Under the pieces are notes generated by a model. That model searched no databases. It was not told the origin of the DNA and saw nothing but the letters and a program-made list of their open reading frames with translations. From assembly GCF_022179345.1 (NCBI RefSeq), contig NZ_BPQR01000049.1, forward strand, positions 1 to 64,000: 64,000 nucleotides of DNA, written 5' to 3'. Made by a program: the position numbers and the translations under genes. Of the stretch, positions 57,274-64,000 are shown piece by piece. This stretch comes from Methylobacterium jeotgali. GTDB lineage: Bacteria > Pseudomonadota > Alphaproteobacteria > Rhizobiales > Beijerinckiaceae. The number at the start of each line of letters is the position of its first letter. Position 1 is the stretch's first letter.

Positions 57274-57962
57274 AAGTCGAGATTCGCGTAGTGGTCGGCC
57301 GGCGCCATGCCCGGCACCCGGTCCGCGAGGAGCGCGCGGAAGGACGGGCGCGACTTCACCCGCGCGTACCAGTCCCTCGCGATCTCGTCCTCGTCCCACG
57401 GCACGTCACCGAGATAGTCGACGCAGCTCAGATGGGCGGCCGCGGCGAGGTCGGCATAGGTCAGATGGTCGCCCGCGATCCAGCGGCGCCGGGCGATCAG
57501 GTAGCCAATGTACTTGAGATGGTAGCCCACGTTGATCCGCGCCGCGCGGATCGCGTTCATGTCCGGCGGGCCGCCGCCCTCGGCGCTCGTCATGAAGCGC
57601 TTCGAGATCTTCTCGGTGACGAGGTAGCCCGTCACCTCGCTCTCGAACTTCACCAGGAACCAGTCGAGCAGGCGCCGCACCTCGACGCGGTCGGCCGTCG
57701 CCTCCGGCAGGAGGCGGCGGCCGGAGAGACCGAGCCCCCGCGTCTCGTCGAGATACTCGGCGATGAGCCCGGCGCCGGGCACCACGAGCCCGCCCTGCTC
57801 CACGAGCACCGGGGTCGTCCCGGCGGGGTTCAGGATCAGGAACTCGTCCCGCCGGTCCCAGGGACGTTCCTCGATCAGCTCGGGCTCCATGCCCATCTCG
57901 GCGAGCACGAGACGGATGAAGCGCGAGTTGGCGCAGAAGGGAAAGTGGAAGAGCGTCGCCAT
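57270..57962 (-). CDS. Glutathione S-transferase family protein
   Basis: 230 residues from ATG 57962. The thioredoxin-like N-terminal domain starts TLFHFPFCANSRFIRLVLAEMG and includes NPAGTTPVLVEQGG and the EYLDET motif. The C-terminal helical domain has the N-capping motif HLTYADLAAAAHLS. A GST next to queG is common in Rhizobiales, as far as I recall. It heads the gst-queG-SDR operon and is divergent from uppP across 233 bases. The substrate is not predictable. Confidence 0.93.
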   Translation of the reverse strand: MATLFHFPFCANSRFIRLVLAEMGMEPELIEERPWDRRDEFLILNPAGTTPVLVEQGGLVVPGAGLIAEYLDETRGLGLSGRRLLPEATADRVEVRRLLDWFLVKFESEVTGYLVTEKISKRFMTSAEGGGPPDMNAIRAARINVGYHLKYIGYLIARRRWIAGDHLTYADLAAAAHLSCVDYLGDVPWDEDEIARDWYARVKSRPSFRALLADRVPGMAPADHYANLDF

Positions 57963-58195
57963 CGAGGCCCTGGTCGGACGGACGGGGAGCGGCGGGTGGA
58001 CGGGCGCGAAAAGACCCCGGATTTCGCGAACGGGCCGAGGATGAACCGTTATTGCCCGATCGTTGCCGCCTCATTAACACGCGGCGCGCAAACCCGGTAA
58101 CGGCCCGTCAACCATGACCGGCGAAGGGTCATCGAGATCCCGCGCGCCGGACGACCGGCCGTCCCCGACACCGAACGAAGCGAGGAAGCGGCGCG

Positions 58196-59002
58196 ATGAT
58201 GGATGCGATGGGCATCGCTAAGGCGGTCCTGCTTGCCCTTGTCGAAGGGGCGACGGAGTTCATCCCCGTCTCCTCGACGGGCCACCAGCTCCTCGTCGGG
58301 CACTTCATCGGGTTCCACTCGCCCAACAACACCTTCGAGGTGCTGATCCAGCTCGGCGCGATCCTGGCGATCCTCGCCGTCTACTTCCGGCGCCTCCTCG
58401 GCGTGGCGCTGGCGGCCCCCCGGGACCCGAAGGCGCGGCGCTTCGTGTTCGGCATCCTCATCGCCTTCCTGCCGGCGGCGATCGTCGGCGGCCTCTTCTC
58501 GAAGCTGATCAAGGCGTACCTGTTCAACCCGTGGATCGTCTGTGCGACGCTGGTAGCCGGCGGCCTCGTGCTCCTCGTCCTCGACGAGACCGAGCTCGAG
58601 GTGAAGAAGACCGACGTCTACGACTTCACCCTGCCGATGGACCTGAAGATCGGCCTCTTCCAATGCATCGCCATGATCCCCGGCGTCTCGCGCTCCGGCG
58701 CCACCATCGTCGGCGCGATGCTGATGGGCGCCGACAAGCGCTCGGCCACCGAGTTCTCGTTCTACCTCGCGATCCCGACCATGGCCGGCGCCTTCGCCAA
58801 GGACCTCCTCGACAACTACAAGAACCTCACCTCCAGCGACTTCGGCCTCATCGCCATCGGCTTCGTGGTGGCGTTTTTCTCGGCGCTGTTCGTGGTGCGC
58901 ACGGTGCTCGACTACGTCTCCCGCCACGGCTTCTGGCTGTTCGCCTGGTGGCGGATCATCGTCGGCTCGCTGGGCTTCGCCGGCCTGATCATCCTTGGAT
59001 GA
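58196..59002 (+). CDS. uppP: Undecaprenyl-diphosphatase UppP/BacA
   Basis: 268 residues, an integral membrane protein with about eight helices. The ATG at 58196 follows GAGGAAG. It recycles undecaprenyl pyrophosphate for peptidoglycan and surface polysaccharide synthesis. The catalytic motifs are LVEGATEFIPVSSTGH (about residues 16-31) and AMIPGVSRSGATIVGAML (about 159-176). The family's FHSPNNTFEVLIQLGAILA segment is present. The gene seems monocistronic; no terminator is obvious in the 101 bases before the mutase gene. Confidence 0.97.
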   Translation: MMDAMGIAKAVLLALVEGATEFIPVSSTGHQLLVGHFIGFHSPNNTFEVLIQLGAILAILAVYFRRLLGVALAAPRDPKARRFVFGILIAFLPAAIVGGLFSKLIKAYLFNPWIVCATLVAGGLVLLVLDETELEVKKTDVYDFTLPMDLKIGLFQCIAMIPGVSRSGATIVGAMLMGADKRSATEFSFYLAIPTMAGAFAKDLLDNYKNLTSSDFGLIAIGFVVAFFSALFVVRTVLDYVSRHGFWLFAWWRIIVGSLGFAGLIILG

Positions 59003-59103
59003 GATATCCAGTTCCATAGGCGGATTGCCACGCTCGGCGGGGCGTGCCACGGCATCGGGCGAGCCGCCCCCGCGCGGCGCCGGATGTCCTTGAGCCGACC
59101 GTG

Positions 59104-60975
59104 ATGGAAGACAGACCGCTCGCCGACCTGTTCGAGCAGCCCGGCCGCGAGCGCTGGCTCGCCCTCGTCGAGGGCGTCCTCAAGGGCGCCGACTTCGAGA
59201 AGCGCCTCGTCTCCCGCACGAGCGAGGGCCTGCGGATCGAGCCGCTCTACGACAAGGCCGCCGAACCGGCGCCGCAGCCGACGCGGGCGGGCGGGCCCTG
59301 GCGGGTCGCGCAGCGGGTCGACCATCCGGATCCGGCCCAGGCCGCCGCCCTGGCGCTCGCCGACCTCGAAGGCGGCGCCGACGCGCTCAGCCTCGTCTTC
59401 GCCGGGGCGCCCGCCGCCCGCGGCTACGGCCTCGCCGCGAAGAGCGTCGAGGACCTGGACGCGGCCCTCGACGGCGTGATGCTGCCCCTCATCGCCCTGC
59501 GGCTCGACGCCGGCGGCGCAGCGCCGGAGGCGGTGGCGCTCCTGCGGGCGCTCGCCAAGCGCCGGGGCGACACGCTCGCGGCTCTCGACCTCGATCTCGG
59601 CATCGACCCGATCGGGCTCCTCGCCGCAACGGGCCGCCTCGGCGCCTCCTGGCCGGAGCTGGCGCCGCGCCTCGGCGCCCTGCTCACGGAACTCGACGGC
59701 GAGGGCTTCGCCGGCCGCGCCCTGATCGCCGACGGTCGCCCCTATCACGAGGCGGGCGCCGGCGAGGCGCTGGAGCTCGGCGCCGTTCTCGCCACCGGCG
59801 TCGCCTACCTGCGCGCCCTGGAGGCCGCCGGGCACGATCTCGGCCGGGCGCGGGACGCGATCAGCCTGCTCCTCGTGGCCGACGCCGACGAGTTCCTGAC
59901 CATCGCCAAGTTCCGGGCGCTGCGCCGCCTCTGGGCGCGTGTCGAGGCCACCTGCGGGCTGGAGCCGAAGCCCGTGCGGCTCAACGCCGAGACCGCCTGG
60001 CGCAACACCACCCGCCGCGACCCGTTCGTGAACATCCTGCGCGCCACCATGGCGACGTTCGGGGCCGGGATCGGTGGCGCCGACAGCGTGCTGGCCCAGC
60101 CCTACACGCAGCCGCTGGGCTTGCCGGACGCCTTCGCCCGGCGCGTCGCCCGCAACAGCCAGATCGTGCTCCTCGAGGAGTCGAACCTGTTCCGGGTCGT
60201 CGACCCCGCCGCAGGTGCCGGCGGCTTCGAGGCGCTGACCGAGTCCCTGGCGGAGGCCGGCTGGGCCGCCTTCCAGGAGATCGAGCGCGAGGGCGGCATC
60301 GTGTCGAGTCTCAGCCTCGGCAAGCTTCAGGGCCGGATCGGAGCGCTCCGCGAGGCCCGCGCCAAGGCCGTCGCGACCCGCCGCGAGGCGCTGACCGGCG
60401 CCACCGAGTTCCCCTTCCTCGCCGAGAAGCCGGTGACGGTGCTCGACGTGGCGCCCGTCGCAGGCGAGGCCGCGCCCGGCTTCGGGTCCGGCACCGCGGT
60501 CGCCTGCGACGCCCTGCCCGCCGGGCGCCTGGCCGAGCCCTTCGAGGCCCTGCGCGACGCCTCCGACGCCTGGCTCGCCCGGACCGGGCGGCGGCCGCAG
60601 GTCTTCCTGGCCAATCTCGGGCCGATCCCCGCCTTCAACGCGCGGGCGACCTTCGCCGCCAACGCCTTCGCGGCCGGCGGCATCGAGGCGCTCGGCAACG
60701 ACGGCTTCGCCGACCCGGCCGCGGCCGCGGCGGCCTTCAAGGAGTCGGGCGCGGACCTCGCCTGCATCTGCTCCTCGGACGCGCTCTACGAGACGCAGGC
60801 CGTGGAGACCGCCAAGGCCCTGGCGGAGGCCGGTGCCGGCACGGTCTACCTCGCGGGCCGGCCGGCGGCGCTCGCCGACGACCTGCGCGCGGCCGGGGTC
60901 ACAGGCTTCCTCCACGCCGGCGGCGATCTCCTCGCCTTCCTCAAAGACGCGCTGCGCCGGGCGACGCCCGCCTGA
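59104..60975 (+). CDS. mcmB: Methylmalonyl-CoA mutase, small (beta) subunit
   Basis: 623 residues from ATG 59104; a GTG one codon earlier is possible. The TIM-barrel half contains NAETAWRNTTRRDPFVNILR, RRVARNSQIVLLEESNLFRVVDPA and a GAGIGGADSVLAQPYT motif. The C-terminal B12-fold domain lacks the cobalamin-ligating DxHxxG, which is normal for the non-catalytic small subunit. With the large subunit it converts methylmalonyl-CoA to succinyl-CoA, which in Methylobacterium belongs to glyoxylate regeneration by the ethylmalonyl-CoA pathway (established knowledge). The large-subunit gene is not adjacent, matching the unlinked arrangement I recall for M. extorquens. Confidence 0.93.
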   Translation: MEDRPLADLFEQPGRERWLALVEGVLKGADFEKRLVSRTSEGLRIEPLYDKAAEPAPQPTRAGGPWRVAQRVDHPDPAQAAALALADLEGGADALSLVFAGAPAARGYGLAAKSVEDLDAALDGVMLPLIALRLDAGGAAPEAVALLRALAKRRGDTLAALDLDLGIDPIGLLAATGRLGASWPELAPRLGALLTELDGEGFAGRALIADGRPYHEAGAGEALELGAVLATGVAYLRALEAAGHDLGRARDAISLLLVADADEFLTIAKFRALRRLWARVEATCGLEPKPVRLNAETAWRNTTRRDPFVNILRATMATFGAGIGGADSVLAQPYTQPLGLPDAFARRVARNSQIVLLEESNLFRVVDPAAGAGGFEALTESLAEAGWAAFQEIEREGGIVSSLSLGKLQGRIGALREARAKAVATRREALTGATEFPFLAEKPVTVLDVAPVAGEAAPGFGSGTAVACDALPAGRLAEPFEALRDASDAWLARTGRRPQVFLANLGPIPAFNARATFAANAFAAGGIEALGNDGFADPAAAAAAFKESGADLACICSSDALYETQAVETAKALAEAGAGTVYLAGRPAALADDLRAAGVTGFLHAGGDLLAFLKDALRRATPA

Positions 60976-61070
60976 TCCGGGGGGTCGCGTCCCGCGGCGC
61001 GTCTCCGTCCGTCCCGATCGCGCCGGGTGCGCAACCGAACCGCGCCTCGGCCTGTTTCCGGCACAGTCAA

Positions 61071-61090
61071 GCCGACGCCCCGGCGTCGGC
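61071..61090 (+). terminator. Hairpin between mcmB and the next gene
   Basis: Arms GCCGACGCC / GGCGTCGGC with only two unpaired bases between, 95 bases after the mcmB stop and 29 before the next ATG. It may be a terminator or a leader structure; no T-run. Confidence 0.35.
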
Positions 61091-61119
61091 CGAACCATGC
61101 CGAAGGGAACCTCCGCACG

Positions 61120-61494
61120 ATGAAGTCCACGCTCTCGCTCGCTGCCCTCCTCCTCGCCGCCGGCGTCGGAGCCGCCGAGGCGGCCCGGAAGCCCGTCGCC
61201 GTGAGCGACGCCTATGACGGGACCTGGAGCATCGAGGTCATCACCACCTCGGGTCCCTGCGACCGGGCCTACCGCTACGGCGTGAAGATCGAGAAGGGCG
61301 AGGCGCGCTACCCCGGCGCCGACTTCAACATCAGCGGCCGCGTTGCCGGAAATGGCGCGGTGCGCGCCACGATCTCGCGGGGCTCCGACAGCGCCAACGT
61401 CACCGGCCGCCTCGACCGCAGCGGCATGGGCACCGGAACCTGGAAGGCCACCGGCGGCTGCAGCGGCAACTGGAACGCCGAGCGCCGCGGCTGA
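61120..61494 (+). CDS. Small secreted protein, GTWS/two-cysteine family (copy 2)
   Basis: 124 residues from ATG 61120. A signal peptide (TLSLAALLLAAGVGAAEA) precedes a beta-rich domain: YDGTWSIEVITTSGPCDRAY, YRYGVKIEKGE, FNISGRVAGNGAV, SANVTGRLDRSGMGTGTWK and CSGNWNAERR. The succession of motifs and the two cysteines match the protein at 3992-4387, 57 kb away. It is periplasmic or secreted, with no catalytic signature. It is followed by another small secreted-protein gene 107 bases downstream. Confidence 0.8.
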   Translation: MKSTLSLAALLLAAGVGAAEAARKPVAVSDAYDGTWSIEVITTSGPCDRAYRYGVKIEKGEARYPGADFNISGRVAGNGAVRATISRGSDSANVTGRLDRSGMGTGTWKATGGCSGNWNAERRG

Positions 61495-61601
61495 GCCGGA
61501 GAGCCTCGGGCCCGGAGCCCGACACGGGATCGCCCTCAACCCGACGCAATCGCGGGCGAGAAGCCTCGGGCTGGTTAGGACCCGTTCGAGGCACCTCCCC
61601 G

Positions 61602-62036
61602 ATGAAGGCATCGCTGCTCGGTCTCGTCGCTCTCTGCGCGTTTCCCTTGACCGCCGAGGCCCGGCCGGCCCCCCGGCCGAGCCAGGCACAGGCGGAGGCC
61701 GTGATGGCGCCCCTCCGCAGCGCCGCGACCGACTGCTTCGCGGAGACGGTGATGGCCAACCCCGGCGCCATGCGCCACGCCCGGGCGGGCGAGTGGTATC
61801 AGGCGGCCGGGGTCATCGGCTTCCTCTGCCGTCCCGAGGTCGACGCCATGGTGCAGGCGCACGACCGGCTCTTCGGCCAGGGCAGCGGCAACCGCTACTT
61901 CAAGGCGGGCTACGCGCGTCATCTCGACCACGAGCTCGCCCAGCGTCTCCAGCCGCTCCTGGAGCGCAAGGCCGTGGCGAGCGCCGAGCCCCCCGTGGAG
62001 AAGATCGAGACGTCCGCCGAAGAGCCGGCGAACTGA
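61602..62036 (+). CDS. Secreted helical protein of unknown function
   Basis: 144 residues. A signal peptide (SLLGLVALCAFPLTAEA) is followed by a helical domain (SQAQAEAVMAPLRSAATDCFAETVMANP), two cysteines (TDCFAE and FLCRPE), and DRLFGQGSGNRYFKAGYARHLDHELA. The tail is Glu/Pro-rich. Many Rhizobiales carry such small periplasmic proteins; I know no function. It converges with the HWE kinase gene 21 bases downstream. Confidence 0.75.
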   Translation: MKASLLGLVALCAFPLTAEARPAPRPSQAQAEAVMAPLRSAATDCFAETVMANPGAMRHARAGEWYQAAGVIGFLCRPEVDAMVQAHDRLFGQGSGNRYFKAGYARHLDHELAQRLQPLLERKAVASAEPPVEKIETSAEEPAN

Positions 62037-62057
62037 TCGAGCCGGCGCGGAGCCGGG

Positions 62058-63524
62058 TCAGGTTTCCTTCACGAGGCCCGACAGGGGCGCGGTAAGCGAG
62101 CAGACGACGCCGCCCGGCTCGAAGCGGAATACGACCTCGCCGTCGACCGTCCCGGCGAGACCCCGCTCGATCAGCCGCGACCCGAACCCCTTGCGGGTCG
62201 GGGGCGCCACGGGCGGACCATCCATCTCCGTCCAGGTCATCCGGAACGTCTGCGACGGGCTGTCGATCGTCCAGACCACGTCCACGGAGCCCGCCGGCAC
62301 CGACAGAGCGCCGTACTTGGCCGCGTTGGTGGCCAGCTCGTGCAGCATCAGCGTGAAGTAGAGCGCCGGCACCGGTCCCACGGCCACATCCGGTCCGGAG
62401 ACCCGGATGCGTGCCTGCGCGTCGTCGTGAAGCTCGAGGGCCCCGGCCGCGATGCCGCGCAGATGCGCGCTGTTCGTCTGGCCCGACAGCAGCACGTCGT
62501 GCGCCCGGCCGAGGGCGACGAGACGGCTCATCAGCGACTGATGGGCGCTGGCGAGGTCCGAGGCGTTGCGCAGGGTCTGCGTCGCGATGGACTGCACGAT
62601 CGCCAGGGAGTTCTTGAGCCGGTGGCTCAGCTCGTGGTTGAGCATGTCCTGGCGCGCTTCGGCCGCGCGGCGGGCAGTGATGTCGGTGGCGGCACCGAAC
62701 CACTCGACGACGCGCCCATCCCCGTCGCGGATGGGTACGGCGCGGGACAGCACCCAGCCGAAGCCGCCTTCCGCCAGGCGCACGCGATGCTCGAGCTCGA
62801 ACGTGTCCTCGCGGGCGATCGCCTCCGCGACGGCGGCGAGGACCGTCGCCCGGTCGGCCTCATCGATGTAGACGTCCAGCCAGCGCACGCTCGGGCTCAA
62901 CGTGTCCCTGAGGACGCCCTGCCCGTCGAGATGGCGCATCTCCTGCCAGTCGGGGCTCATCCGGTAGAGGGAGTAGGCCCCCGCCGTGACGAGGGCGAGG
63001 AGGCGGCTCTCGCTGTCCTGGAGGCGCGCGCTCTCCTTGGCCATGTGGCGGCGCATCTCGACGGCCTCGGTCGTCTCCATCGCCACGTTGAGGAAGCCGA
63101 CCACGGCGTCCCCGTCGCGCAGCGGGCTGTAGGAGAAGGTCCAGTAGGTGTCCTCCGGACGGCCGTTGCGGGTCATGACGAGGTGCATGTCGGTCTGATG
63201 CACCGGCTGTCCGGCCATGGCCTGCTCGATCAGCGGGCGGATGTCGTCCCAGATCTCGAACCAGACCTCGTCGATCGGCCGGCCGAGCGCGGCCGGATGG
63301 CGCGTACCGAGAAACGGCGCGTAGGCCTCGTTGTAGAGGAGCGTTCGCGCAGGTCCCCAGGTGGCGCACATGGGAAAGCGCGTCGCCATCATGAGGTCGT
63401 GGGTCGTCCTCAGCGCGGGCGACCAGGCCTCACGGGGCCCGAGGGGCGTCGCGCTCCAGTCGAATCGCTCCAGATGCGTCGGCATGAGCGGCCGGACGGG
63501 CTCGCTGGCGTGGCCGGGGCTCAT
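62058..63524 (-). CDS. HWE-type sensor histidine kinase with two PAS domains
   Basis: 488 residues and soluble. Two PAS-like domains come first: about 40-155 (WGPARTLLYNEAYAPFLG, YWTFSYSPLRDGDAVVGFL) and about 175-290 (ending EWFGAATDITARR). The dimerisation/phosphoacceptor region LNHELSHRLKNSLAIVQSIA puts the phosphorylated His at 301. The HWE catalytic domain has LHELATNAAKYGALS, a WTEMDGP motif and GFGSRLIERGLAG. Such kinases often feed single-domain regulators or the general stress response in alphaproteobacteria. No response regulator is adjacent. The two orphan receivers in this window are possible but unproven partners. Confidence 0.93.
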   Translation of the reverse strand: MSPGHASEPVRPLMPTHLERFDWSATPLGPREAWSPALRTTHDLMMATRFPMCATWGPARTLLYNEAYAPFLGTRHPAALGRPIDEVWFEIWDDIRPLIEQAMAGQPVHQTDMHLVMTRNGRPEDTYWTFSYSPLRDGDAVVGFLNVAMETTEAVEMRRHMAKESARLQDSESRLLALVTAGAYSLYRMSPDWQEMRHLDGQGVLRDTLSPSVRWLDVYIDEADRATVLAAVAEAIAREDTFELEHRVRLAEGGFGWVLSRAVPIRDGDGRVVEWFGAATDITARRAAEARQDMLNHELSHRLKNSLAIVQSIATQTLRNASDLASAHQSLMSRLVALGRAHDVLLSGQTNSAHLRGIAAGALELHDDAQARIRVSGPDVAVGPVPALYFTLMLHELATNAAKYGALSVPAGSVDVVWTIDSPSQTFRMTWTEMDGPPVAPPTRKGFGSRLIERGLAGTVDGEVVFRFEPGGVVCSLTAPLSGLVKET

Positions 63525-63715
63525 TCCGCGGCCCCGGCTTCGCGATGAGAACGGCGGCGCCGGCCCCTAAGAGCGGGGCGAGCGGGTGGTCCGGCGGTCC
63601 GGTTCGATGCGGTGGTCGGGGGCGGGGCCTGCAATCGTCGATCTCGATCCCGCGGGCTGCCCGCGAGAGGCGCGCAGCCCGCCTCCAGCGAAGACAATCG
63701 AGATCGGCGCCCAGA

Positions 63716-63763
63716 GTTCACGTGGTGGGCGGTTCACATGGCGGGCGGTTCACGTGGGTGCGG
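63716..63763. repeat. Three tandem 16-base repeats
   Basis: Units start at 63716, 63732 and 63748. The first two are GTTCACGTGGTGGGCG and GTTCACATGGCGGGCG; the third begins GTTCACGTGG and then diverges. The spacing is exactly 16 bases, about one and a half helical turns. The block sits between the divergent HWE kinase gene and the partial gene at the right edge. Two units contain the palindrome CACGTG. Confidence 0.7.
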
Positions 63764-63856
63764 CTCATCCGGCGCGCAGCCCTGCACCGCCGGCCCGTCG
63801 AGGCGACGAAGCCCCCATGTCGCCTCTAGCCAAAGGGGGCGCCTTCGGCCAAGTTG

Positions 63857-63878
63857 GCTATATCTCGTTGGATATAGC
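63857..63878. promoter_or_regulatory. Palindromic operator-like site
   Basis: GCTATATC-TCGTTG-GATATAGC is a perfect inverted repeat with eight-base arms and a six-base spacer, 15 bases before the GTG of the partial gene. Its AT-rich half-sites stand out from the GC-rich surroundings. The ATATC-N6-GATAT layout resembles PadR-family operators, so autoregulation of the downstream gene is a guess. Confidence 0.5.
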
Positions 63879-63893
63879 GATGGCGGGGCGAAC

Positions 63894-64000
63894 GTGACGC
63901 AGAGCGCGTATTTCGAGGGGCCTGCCCTGCGGGCGCTCGCGGCGGGCCGGGGGCAACCGGCCTTCGCGAAGCCGGTCGAGCCGGCCGGGAACCAGCGCGA
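63894..64000 (+). CDS. Partial gene at the right edge, unidentified
   Basis: A frame opening with GTG at 63894 (VTQSAYFEGPALRALAAGRG) runs off the window after about 35 codons. The ribosome-binding site is GGCGGGG, about six bases upstream. The composition (Ala/Gly/Pro-rich) is ordinary for the region. Too little is visible to name it. The operator-like palindrome just upstream suggests either a regulator or a tightly regulated enzyme. Confidence 0.45.
   Translation, partial: MTQSAYFEGPALRALAAGRGQPAFAKPVEPAGNQR

Noticed and set aside
58912..61689. 925-codon minus-strand open frame across the mutase gene
   Set aside because: Antisense shadow of mcmB; composition dominated by Gly, Arg, Glu and Ala without motifs.
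63545..63897. Short frames between the HWE kinase and the right-edge gene
   Set aside because: They have no ribosome-binding sites and run through the tandem repeats and palindrome, which look regulatory.

Overview
The window is a GC-rich stretch of an alphaproteobacterial chromosome, most likely a Methylobacterium/Methylorubrum-type member of the Hyphomicrobiales (inference). Supporting signs are uniformly high-GC third codon positions, alphaproteobacterial gene neighbourhoods (obgE-proB-proA-nadD-rsfS-rlmH-envC-ctpA-polysaccharide deacetylase-rppH, and rpmH-rnpA-yidC-engB), an OlsB ornithine-lipid acyltransferase, an HWE-type histidine kinase, a eukaryotic-like NADP isocitrate dehydrogenase and a stand-alone methylmalonyl-CoA mutase small subunit. 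I see no transposase, phage gene, CRISPR array, rRNA or tRNA. This is core chromosome with scattered small lineage-specific genes.

Layout. 0-13 kb: end of a TonB-dependent receptor, priA, small secreted and Sel1-repeat proteins, two homologous homoserine sulfhydrylases flanking an AarF/UbiB kinase and an orphan response regulator, a membrane GGDEF-EAL protein, trmJ. 13-20.5 kb: icd, two tiny charged proteins, suhB-like phosphatase, apt, then rpmH-rnpA-yidC-engB. 20.5-29.4 kb: DUF423 protein, a coupled exported CMD protein and AtoE-type permease, an acetyltransferase, a ferritin-like DUF892 protein, a phosphatase, clpB with a clear terminator, a MOSC protein. 29.4-38 kb: argB, a HAD nucleotidase, a small metallopeptidase, membrane proteins, a WD40 protein, a second orphan response regulator and a ROK-type protein whose motifs are in circularly permuted order. 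38-50.5 kb: the cell-envelope, ribosome-assembly and proline block ending in obgE, then rpmA-rplU. 50.7-64 kb: a DUF853 ATPase, olsB with an acyltransferase-3 gene, a gst-queG-SDR operon, uppP, the mutase small subunit, small secreted proteins, an HWE kinase, and the start of an unidentified gene behind a palindromic operator-like site.

How the parts work together. Several tight operons are visible from stop/start overlaps: envC-ctpA (TAATG), atoE-CMD (ATGA), queG-SDR (ATGA), HAD-metallopeptidase (GTGA) and rnpA-yidC (11-base overlap). The proA-nadD-rsfS-rlmH-envC-ctpA run joins proline and NAD synthesis, ribosome maturation and septal peptidoglycan remodelling. Intrinsic-terminator-like hairpins mark the ends of icd, suhB, clpB, ctpA and rpmA; most lack a long T-run, as is common in such GC-rich genomes.

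The observations I rate most worth a second look are the circularly permuted ROK-family protein at 36368-37438, the second sulfhydrylase with Phe in place of the conserved active-site Tyr, a tiny membrane protein and a pair of tiny charged proteins with strong ribosome-binding sites, a queG gene whose only well-placed start appears to be CTG, a family of small secreted proteins present twice, and a 16-base tandem repeat plus a palindrome near the right edge.
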